Assembly (NCBI RefSeq): GCF_000235425.2
Contig: NZ_KI912266.1
Location: 7,955,130 to 8,019,129, forward strand
From: Pseudofrankia saprophytica
GTDB lineage: Bacteria; Actinomycetota; Actinomycetes; Frankiales; Frankiaceae
DNA length: 64,000 bases
Direction: 5' to 3'
The position numbers and the translations under genes were made by a program. Position 1 is the first letter of the stretch. Each line of letters opens with the position of its first letter. The notes beneath the pieces were generated by a model. It was not told the origin of the DNA and searched no databases. It saw only the letters and a list, made by a program, of their open reading frames with translations. Of this stretch, positions 8,146 through 15,073 are shown piece after piece.

Positions 8146-9123
8146 GAGCACGCCGTGCGCGATCGCCAGGCCGTAGCGGCGGGCCCCGCTGGAGTACTCC
8201 GCGCAGACGCCGGCCGGCAGCACGGGGCGCGGGCAGAAGTGCACGCCATCGGGAGCCCGCACCACGACCCGGCCGTCCGGCCCGCAGGACTCCCCCGGGT
8301 CGCAGGGCAGCGTGGTCGTGAACCGGCCGTGGTCGGAGACGGCCAGGCCGGCGTGGATCACCCCGGTGTGCGGCGTCGTACTCGCGATCTGCTCCCAGAC
8401 CCGGTCGAGCGCGGTCCGCCCGCCGGCGTCGACGAGCTCGCCGCGGCGCGGCGGCGCGTCGACGATGCGTACCTCGACGCCGTCGGAGGTCAGCTGGTCG
8501 ACCATCGTCGTCACGTCCGTCTGGTAGCCGGCGAGGAAGTCACGGCCGTTCATGCAGGACGGCCGATTGCCGGAGAAGGCGATCACCGCGATCGTCGGGC
8601 GGAAGTCCCGGATCGTGGTCGGCACGTCGCCAAGCCAGTTGCACGGCGCGGTGCCGCTCCACATCTTCATCAGGATGGCGTGCGCGCCGGCGTGGGCCGC
8701 CGCCGCCCGGAAGTCCTCCTGCGCCTCGACCATCAGCGAGTCGCCGTACACGACGATTCGTGGATCCTCCGGCAGGTAGCCGCGCAGGATGACGCCGCCC
8801 GCGAGCGTGGCGACGACCACCGCGAGGATCACGGCGACCCGCCACGACCAGCCCCGGCCCTCGGGCGCGTTCCCGGCCGGCTCGCCGCGCCGGCGCCGCG
8901 TGGCTCGCCGCGCCTCCGGCTCCCCGCCGTCCAACCGCTCGAGCGGGTCGGCCCGCGGGTCGAGCACGGCGAGCCCCGGCGAGGTGCCCGCGGCGCCGGA
9001 CGCGCCGGACCGGTCGGAGCGGTCGGAGCGGTCGGAGCGGTCGGGTGAGCCGGACAGGTAGGGCTGGTCGGACGGACCGGGCGGCGGGACTCGCCCGGCT
9101 CGCTCGGACTGCGCGGTGGACAT
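8140..9123 (-). CDS. Membrane-anchored SGNH/GDSL hydrolase
   Basis: 327 residues. A disordered, charged N-terminus with an SDR tripeptide repeat (about residues 28-38) leads to one transmembrane helix (about 95-112, VAVILAVVVATLAGGVIL). An extracytoplasmic SGNH domain follows: VVYGDSLM gives the block I Ser, FSGNRPSC matches the Asn block, and DGVHFCP near the C-terminus gives the Asp-His pair. Four cysteines in the outer domain could form disulphides. Family members are esterases or acyl-transfer enzymes acting on cell-wall glycans or lipids; the substrate here is unknown. Start ATG 9123 has AGGAG about 6 bases upstream. A strong inverted repeat lies just upstream. Confidence 0.85.
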   Translation of the reverse strand: MSTAQSERAGRVPPPGPSDQPYLSGSPDRSDRSDRSDRSGASGAAGTSPGLAVLDPRADPLERLDGGEPEARRATRRRRGEPAGNAPEGRGWSWRVAVILAVVVATLAGGVILRGYLPEDPRIVVYGDSLMVEAQEDFRAAAAHAGAHAILMKMWSGTAPCNWLGDVPTTIRDFRPTIAVIAFSGNRPSCMNGRDFLAGYQTDVTTMVDQLTSDGVEVRIVDAPPRRGELVDAGGRTALDRVWEQIASTTPHTGVIHAGLAVSDHGRFTTTLPCDPGESCGPDGRVVVRAPDGVHFCPRPVLPAGVCAEYSSGARRYGLAIAHGVLG

Positions 9124-9133
9124 GGCGCTCCTT

Positions 9134-9167
9134 GTCCGTAAGGAAATGCTTTGTCTCCCTTACGGAC
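9134..9167 (-). promoter_or_regulatory. Perfect 10-bp inverted repeat before the SGNH hydrolase start
   Basis: GTCCGTAAGG (9134-9143) and CCTTACGGAC (9158-9167) are exact reverse complements with a 14-base spacer. The inner arm ends immediately before the ribosome-binding region of the gene starting at 9123. It may be a repressor operator or an mRNA hairpin that limits access to the ribosome site. Confidence 0.6.
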
Positions 9168-9278
9168 GCACGACACCCTGGACGCGTTGACGTGTCCGTG
9201 GTCTTTTATGCCACATTGGGTGCCATGGCTCGTCAGGAGTAGCCAGCCGGCGACCTGGCGGTCAGCGTCGGCACCGGG

Positions 9279-10571
9279 TCAATACGGATCCATGCCCTTG
9301 AGCACGCCGCAGAACTGACGCAGATGTTCCTTCTGCCGGTCGGTCAGCGGCCGTGGGTCGAAATGCATGATTTCGTTACGGATCCGCCGGACCTCGTCCA
9401 GGTCATGAAGAAACTGGTGGTGGTCGACCGTCGCCCAGCTGAGCTTCGCCCACTGCCCGGGCGTACGCAGCAGCTTGAGGTACTCCCCGAACATCAGGTT
9501 GCTGACGCTAGTCGCGTCCGGGTTGACCGCCCGCAGGTCCTCGATGCCGAACCTGGGCCCGAGGCAGCGGCGCAGCCGCCGCTCGATCTCGCCGATCAGG
9601 AAGTACGGGTGCGCGAGGCGGTCGTACGCGGTCGCGAGATCGGCGGTCGTGACGATGCCGCAGACCCGGCCGTCGCGCCAGACGATCACGAACCCGCGCT
9701 CGGTGATCCTGGGCAGCGTCGCCAGCAGGTCGTCCGTCACCTGGACGCTCTCCACGTCCGGGTCGGTCGCGTTCTCGAGGGTGTGCTGCCGGCGCGAGCC
9801 CTGCATGGTCGCGATCGAACGCCACGTCACGGCCCCGCGCAGGTTCGACGACCCGTCCAGGACCAGCACCTGCGAGTAGCCCCGCTTCAGCATGAGCGTG
9901 GTCACCCTGGCCAGGGGCGTGCCCGAGGGAACGCTGGACACGCCGCCCTTCGCGCTCGGCAGGTGGCCGACCTTCATCGCGACCCAGGGCGCGGCGCCAT
10001 CCGCGTCGGCGCCCGGCTGCCCGGACGCCACGCCCTTCCTGCGCCGACGTGCGCGCCTGCGCCCACCGTCGGGCGGCGTGCCGTCGAGCTGCCCCGGCCG
10101 CGGCGGTTGCCCGGGCTGCCCCGGCCGCGGCGGCGGCTGCTGTGGCGGCTGCTGCGGCTGCGGCTGCGGCTGCGGCTGCCCCGAAGGTACGGGCCGCTCC
10201 GGCGGTGCCGGCCGTCCCGGCGCCGAGGGGTCCCCGGCGTCCGCGGTGCTCCTGGCCGGGGCCTCGGCCGGCGCGGCCTCGACGGCGTCGCGCTCGTCGT
10301 CTGCCGGGTCGAGGCCGGGCTCGTCGTCGGCCGGGTCGGAGCCGGGCTCCTCGGCGGCCCGTGCGCCGGGCTCCGGCAGCGGCACGACGCGCACGACCGT
10401 GGTCAGCGGCCCGCGGGCGAAGTCCGGCCAGGTGGTGAGCCCGGCGGCCGCCAGATCGCGGCTGATCCGGGGCACCGCGATGTCGTCGCGGACCCGCTGG
10501 CCCCACCTCGCCAGAAGCTGGCCGATCGTGAGCGAGGCGTCCCGCAGCGCCCGGATGTCGTCGGCGTCCAC
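9279..10571 (-). CDS. CBS-pair protein with C-terminal HEPN-like domain
   Basis: 430 residues. The N-terminal 60 residues look folded (IRALRDASLTIGQLLARWG). Then comes a long Pro/Gln/Asp-rich linker (about 65-190), two CBS motifs (about 200-320, ending GRVCGIVTTADLATAY), and a helical C-terminus with RNEIMH (about 398-403). R-N-x3-H is the hallmark of HEPN RNases and related toxins; CBS pairs bind adenine nucleotides. The natural reading is a nucleotide-sensing HEPN effector, which is inference. The GTG at 10571 starts 8 bases after the DUF262 gene stop, with GAGG upstream, so the two are surely co-transcribed. Confidence 0.75.
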   Translation of the reverse strand: MDADDIRALRDASLTIGQLLARWGQRVRDDIAVPRISRDLAAAGLTTWPDFARGPLTTVVRVVPLPEPGARAAEEPGSDPADDEPGLDPADDERDAVEAAPAEAPARSTADAGDPSAPGRPAPPERPVPSGQPQPQPQPQQPPQQPPPRPGQPGQPPRPGQLDGTPPDGGRRRARRRRKGVASGQPGADADGAAPWVAMKVGHLPSAKGGVSSVPSGTPLARVTTLMLKRGYSQVLVLDGSSNLRGAVTWRSIATMQGSRRQHTLENATDPDVESVQVTDDLLATLPRITERGFVIVWRDGRVCGIVTTADLATAYDRLAHPYFLIGEIERRLRRCLGPRFGIEDLRAVNPDATSVSNLMFGEYLKLLRTPGQWAKLSWATVDHHQFLHDLDEVRRIRNEIMHFDPRPLTDRQKEHLRQFCGVLKGMDPY

Positions 10572-10579
10572 CGCGCGCC

Positions 10580-12433
10580 TCAGACGCCGGTCGGGATCGG
10601 ACCGTCGGCCAGGGCCGCCGCCGAGGAGCGCACCGCGCGCTTGCCCATCGCGTCGTCGACCAGGTCGAGCAGCCGGGCCGTGCGGTCGGCGTAGAAGGCG
10701 TCGAAGTCGGCGGCGCGCAGCAGCGCCGGATCGATCAGGTGGGTGGCGACCCGGTCGTCGAGCCAGTCCGCGGGGGCGCCCGCCTCCCTGGCCAGCACGT
10801 CGAGGTACGCGGCCGGCGCGCGGGTACCCATCCGCTGGCCGGCCTGGTAGGACAGGGCGGTCTTGTTGACGATGCTGCCCATCCGGGCGTCCCGGCGCCC
10901 GGCCCGCTGGAACCAGGACTTCGGGAAGACCATTCGGATGTCGACGTCGCGGCCGACGGCGCTCTCGCCGTCGATCGGCGCCTCGGTGAAGTACCAGTCG
11001 TAGGCGCCCTGTTTGACCAACAGCGCGTACAGGCCCTTGTAGGCGGCGCTGCTGCGGGTCGTCAGGGTGGCCAGCCGCTGCTCGTGGAAGGTCGCCTCGA
11101 CGATGGTGTCCGGCTCGGGGCTGTCGGTGGTGATCCAGGCGGCCAGCTGCTCGACGTCGCGCGGGAAGCGGCTCTCGAACGTCCCGCTGTACAGCTCGCC
11201 GAGCACGCCGCACCAGTACCAGCGAGCCAGCCGTTCGCGTACCCGCGGCCTGTCGGCCTGGTCGCCGAGGATCACCCGGATCGCGGCCAGCGGGATGAGC
11301 TGGGTGCGGTACGGCAGGAACCTCGACTGGAACACGCACTGCTCGCGCAGGAACGCGCCGGTCCAGTCGAACGCGTCGGCGACCCGGCCGGCCCATTCCC
11401 GGTAGTCCGGCAGCGGCAGGTCGAGCAGGTCGCGCCGCTTGCAGCCGACGGCCGGCGCGGTGCCCGGCCCCACCGTGCCGGCGGCGCGGCCGGCGAGCCA
11501 GTCACGTTTGCGCAGGTAGGTGACGACGAGGGCGACGGCCTGCAGGAAGTCGATGTTCTCCAGGTCGGCGAGCATCTCGTGCTTCTCGGCCAGCGCGGCG
11601 TGGATCCGCGCCCAGTCGGAGGCGAGGTGGAAGTCCTCGCCGGCCTCCTGGAAGTAGCCGCTGTCGCCGGCGTACATCGCGGTGAGCAGCTCGAAGACGT
11701 TGAGGACGACGCCGCCGGTGTTCACCTTCTCGAAGACCGCGCACACCGCGACCTTGTCCGTCGTCTTCGGCAGCCTGATCATCGGCACCTGGAAGCCGGT
11801 GACCCGGTGCAGGACCCGCTTCTCGAACGCCGACCAGCGGTCCCAGTTCTCGTCGCCGGGCCGGGACCGCACGAAGACCCGCTGCCAGGCCACCACCTTG
11901 TCGTTGTCGAAGGCGATGTTCAGCGGGAACAGGCCAGCCGCGCACTCGGCCTCGGTCGTGGTGAGGTCGAGCCTGACCCTGCGGCCGAAGTCCTCCTTGA
12001 GGACCTTCGTCGCCGGCACCGACAGGATCGCCTCCTCCCGGTCGGCGGCCGGGTCGGTCGCGTGGTCGATGTCGACGTAGTACCAGCGCTCGACCGGCCT
12101 GTGCTGGGAGTCCTCGGTGTCGACCGGCCGGTCGGACAGCAGCGCCTGGTAGAGCGAGGTGAGCCGCTGCTGGCCGTCCAGCAGCAGCTGCTCGGGCTCC
12201 ACGGCGGGCGTCGCGGGCGGCGTGCCGTGCAGGGCCCGGGTGCGAAACCGGGTCACGCCACCGGTCTCCAGCGTCATCACGACGCCGAGCGGATAGTCCA
12301 GCGTCACCGTGGCCAGCAGCGAGCGGATCCGGTCGTCGTCCCACTTCCAGGACCGCTGGAACTCGGGGAGCTGGACCTTGCCCTCGGCGACGAGAACCAG
12401 CAGCTCACCGAGCCTGATGTTGTCGAGCGCCAC
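10580..12433 (-). CDS. DUF262 (GmrS-type) protein with degenerate DUF1524 HNH region
   Basis: 617 residues. The N-terminus has the DUF262/ParB-like signature: VQLPEFQRSW (about 20-29) and LLLDGQQRLTSLYQ (about 83-96). DUF262 binds and hydrolyses nucleotides in GmrSD, BrxU and SspE, which restrict modified DNA. The C-terminus resembles the DUF1524 HNH region (DIRMVFPKSW, about 498-507; SIVNKT, about 520-525). The usual HHIFP histidines read R-M, so nuclease activity is doubtful. It is followed after 8 bases by the CBS-HEPN gene, which could provide the effector function instead. Start GTG 12433 with AAAGGGG about 8 bases upstream. A GAAGCGGAAC direct repeat lies in the 234-base upstream gap. 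Confidence 0.82.
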   Translation of the reverse strand: MALDNIRLGELLVLVAEGKVQLPEFQRSWKWDDDRIRSLLATVTLDYPLGVVMTLETGGVTRFRTRALHGTPPATPAVEPEQLLLDGQQRLTSLYQALLSDRPVDTEDSQHRPVERWYYVDIDHATDPAADREEAILSVPATKVLKEDFGRRVRLDLTTTEAECAAGLFPLNIAFDNDKVVAWQRVFVRSRPGDENWDRWSAFEKRVLHRVTGFQVPMIRLPKTTDKVAVCAVFEKVNTGGVVLNVFELLTAMYAGDSGYFQEAGEDFHLASDWARIHAALAEKHEMLADLENIDFLQAVALVVTYLRKRDWLAGRAAGTVGPGTAPAVGCKRRDLLDLPLPDYREWAGRVADAFDWTGAFLREQCVFQSRFLPYRTQLIPLAAIRVILGDQADRPRVRERLARWYWCGVLGELYSGTFESRFPRDVEQLAAWITTDSPEPDTIVEATFHEQRLATLTTRSSAAYKGLYALLVKQGAYDWYFTEAPIDGESAVGRDVDIRMVFPKSWFQRAGRRDARMGSIVNKTALSYQAGQRMGTRAPAAYLDVLAREAGAPADWLDDRVATHLIDPALLRAADFDAFYADRTARLLDLVDDAMGKRAVRSSAAALADGPIPTGV

Positions 12434-12667
12434 GATTCCCCTTTGTCCGCCCCGCCCGCGCCGCCCCGCCGCGTCACCCCGTTCGCGTCGCCCGCCCCCG
12501 CCGTTCGCCGGCAGGCCGACGAACGGCGCACCGCGCCGGAAAAGGGCGCGCCAACCATACCGAAGCGGAACGAAGCGGAACGGACCGGCCGATCGCGCGC
12601 GTGTCCGATCTGTCCGGGCGCGTGGCCGCGCGAGCCCGCCGCCCAGCCCAGCCCGGTTCGGTCCCGC

Positions 12668-14854
12668 TCAGCGCCGCGGCGCGGGGCCGTCATCGGCGAG
12701 CTGGTGGGCGTAGAGGTGGGCATAGGCGCCGTCGCGGGCGAGCAGCTCCTCATGGGTGCCGGACTCGACGACCTCACCATGGGCCAGGACGTGGATCGCG
12801 TCGGCGTCGACGACCGTGGAGAGCCGGTGGGCGATCACGACGCGGGTCCGGCCGGCGCCGAGCCGGGCGAGCGCCTCCTGCACGACCTGCTCGGTCACCG
12901 AGTCCAGCTGGGAGGTCGCCTCGTCGAGGACCAGCAGCGACGGGTCGGCGAGCAGCACCCGGGCGAGCGCCACCCGCTGGCGCTCGCCGCCGGAGAGCTG
13001 GTAGCCGCGGGCGCCCACGACCGTGTCCAGCCGCTTCGGCAGCTTGTCCAGCAGCGGCCCGAGGCCAGCGTCCAGCGCCGCCGCCTCGGTCGCCGCGTCG
13101 TCGGCGGCGATCCGGCCATAGCGGATGTTCACGCCGATCGTGTCGTGGAACATGAACGGGTCCTGCGGGACGACGCCGACGATCGAGCGCAGCCGGCGCC
13201 AGTCCATCGTCGCGAGGTCCTCGCCGTCGCAGCGGATGTGGCCACGGGTCGGGAGGTAGATGCCGGCGAGCAGGGCGCCGAGCGTGCTCTTGCCCGCGCC
13301 GCTCGACCCGACGATCGCCGTCTTCGCGCCCGCGGCGGCCACCAGGCTCAGGCCACGCAGCGCCCACTCCTGCTCGTCCGGCGCCGCCAGTCCCCGCGCC
13401 GCCCCTCCCTCAGCCGCGCGCCGCGCCCGGGCGGCCTCGGCGAGCTCCCGCTCCTCCCGCGCCGCGGCCGCGGCCTCCTCGCCCTGGACGTCCCACCAGC
13501 GCCGGCCGAGCTCGCGCCCGGCGGCCGACCAGTCCGCGCTCGGGTCTCGTTCGTATCGGAACCACAGGTCCTCGATCCGGATCTCGGGCGCGCTCTGGCC
13601 CGGCCGCGCGGGCCCCGACGGATCGACCGGCTCCGCCGGTTCGGCCGGTCGCGCCGGCCGGGCCCGCTCGGGCCGAGCCTGCCGGGGCACGGCCGTGACG
13701 GGCGGGCGGTCGTCCGGCGTCGCCACCGGCAGGTCACGGACGTCCGGGGAGACGTCCAGCAGGCCGAACACCCGCTCGAAGGCGACGCCCGCGTCGAGCA
13801 GGTCGGAACGGCTCTCGGCGAGCCCGGTCACCGGCCGGTAGGCGTAGAGCAGCGCGCTCGCGAACGCGAGCAGCGTCCCGATCGTCGCCCGTCCCGAGCT
13901 CACCAGCCACGAGCCGAAGCCGACGACGATGACCACCGCGACCGCCGCCCCGGCCGACGACATCAGACCGGCGACGGCGTTCACCCGGTTGCGCCGCTGC
14001 GCCGTCCGGCGCATGTCGGCGGCGATCTCGGCGTATCTCGCCGACTCGTGCCCGGTCCGGCCGAACAGCCGGATGTGCAGCGCGCCGGAGATGCCGATGG
14101 TGTCCCCGATCTGCCCGAAGTGCTTCACCCGCAGCCTGATGAGCTCCACGGACAGGCGACGTCCCTCCCGGCGCCCGACGGCCAGCAGCGCGAACACTCC
14201 AGGCGCGAGCAGCAGTGACACCGCGGCGAGCCGCCAGTCGAGGATCGCGATGGTCGCGACGCCGACGACCGCGCTGATCCCGGTGGTCACCGCGCGCGGC
14301 AGCACCATCGCCACCGACGACTCGATCTCGGCGGTGTCCTGGCCGAACAGGGCGAACAGGTCGCCCTGGCGCTGCCCGGGGAAGAAGGCGAACGGCACCC
14401 GCAGCAGGTGGTCGTGCACCGCCTGCCCGGCCCGCTGCCCGACGAGCTCGCCGAGCCCGGAGCTGAGCACCCGGGAGACGGCGGTCGTCGTGGCCTGGAG
14501 CAGGGCGACGACGAGCAGCGCCGCGACGGACGCGACCAGCGCCGACCGCCCCCGCGGGGCCGTGAGACCGGCGTCGATCAGGTGGCGCAGGATGAACGGC
14601 GCGACGGCGAACGACAGGGCGCCCGCCAGGTCGAGCGCGACGATCCCGACGAGCCGGGGACCGGCGTCCTCGAAGAACCGCACGCTGCGCCGCGCCGCCA
14701 CGCTCCCGGTCAGCCGCCCGAGCAGCCAGGCCGTGAACCACGGGACCAGGGGCACGCGCCGGGAGCCCACCGGCCCCGCCCGCGCCACCGTGGCCGCCGT
14801 TGCCGTGGCCGCCGTTGCCGGCGCGTCCCACTCCGCGCGCTCGTCCTCCGTCAC
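12668..14854 (-). CDS. ABC exporter half-transporter (TMD-NBD fusion)
   Basis: 728 residues. The transmembrane domain with about six helices occupies the first half (VGIVALDLAGALSFAVAPF, SALVASVAALLVVALL and others). The nucleotide-binding domain has Walker A GSSGAGKST, signature LSGGERQR, Walker B LLVLDEATS and the H-loop IAHRLSTV. Between them, about 90 extra Ala/Arg/Glu-rich residues interrupt the start of the NBD (from WFRYERDPSADW to the strand before Walker A). ABC exporters work as dimers, so it should form a homodimer or pair with a partner not seen here. GTG 14854 is favoured as start; GTGs about 9 and 6 codons upstream are alternatives. The substrate is unknown. Confidence 0.88.
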   Translation of the reverse strand: MTEDERAEWDAPATAATATAATVARAGPVGSRRVPLVPWFTAWLLGRLTGSVAARRSVRFFEDAGPRLVGIVALDLAGALSFAVAPFILRHLIDAGLTAPRGRSALVASVAALLVVALLQATTTAVSRVLSSGLGELVGQRAGQAVHDHLLRVPFAFFPGQRQGDLFALFGQDTAEIESSVAMVLPRAVTTGISAVVGVATIAILDWRLAAVSLLLAPGVFALLAVGRREGRRLSVELIRLRVKHFGQIGDTIGISGALHIRLFGRTGHESARYAEIAADMRRTAQRRNRVNAVAGLMSSAGAAVAVVIVVGFGSWLVSSGRATIGTLLAFASALLYAYRPVTGLAESRSDLLDAGVAFERVFGLLDVSPDVRDLPVATPDDRPPVTAVPRQARPERARPARPAEPAEPVDPSGPARPGQSAPEIRIEDLWFRYERDPSADWSAAGRELGRRWWDVQGEEAAAAAREERELAEAARARRAAEGGAARGLAAPDEQEWALRGLSLVAAAGAKTAIVGSSGAGKSTLGALLAGIYLPTRGHIRCDGEDLATMDWRRLRSIVGVVPQDPFMFHDTIGVNIRYGRIAADDAATEAAALDAGLGPLLDKLPKRLDTVVGARGYQLSGGERQRVALARVLLADPSLLVLDEATSQLDSVTEQVVQEALARLGAGRTRVVIAHRLSTVVDADAIHVLAHGEVVESGTHEELLARDGAYAHLYAHQLADDGPAPRR

Positions 14855-14984
14855 TGGAACCGCCCCCGAAACGTGGCTCACCTGACGACACCGGCACGGT
14901 AACCCACAGGTGCGACAAATCTCGCGCCGCGCGATCACCAGCCGTGAGATCAGGATGCGCCGCGCGACCGGGCCAACGCGGTGA

Positions 14985-15040
14985 GATCGGTAGATCGGTA
15001 GATCTGGAGATCTGGAGATCTGGAGAGCTGGAGAGCTGGA
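14985..15040. repeat. 8-bp tandem repeat array
   Basis: Seven consecutive 8-base units: GATCGGTA twice, GATCTGGA three times, GAGCTGGA twice. They lie in the gap between the ABC exporter and the HelD/HelR-like gene, just beyond that gene's upstream neighbour start. The array is in no gene. It looks like a slippage-prone microsatellite. Confidence 0.9.
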
Positions 15041-15073
15041 GCTGGGCGGCCCGGCGTAGATCGGGGGCCGAGA

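Noticed and set aside
7432-8249. Overlapping frames of 221 and 253 codons in the 690-base gap
   Set aside because: Low-complexity translations, poor starts, no homology that I can recognise.
10739-14218. A reading frame of 1159 codons on the plus strand opposite the DUF262 and ABC genes
   Set aside because: It is a high-GC shadow: Arg/Gly/Pro/Asp-rich, no domains, and it mirrors well-supported minus-strand genes.
14985-15040. Possible CRISPR array
   Set aside because: The repeat unit is 8 bp with no spacers. No CRISPR-like repeat-spacer pattern occurs in the window.
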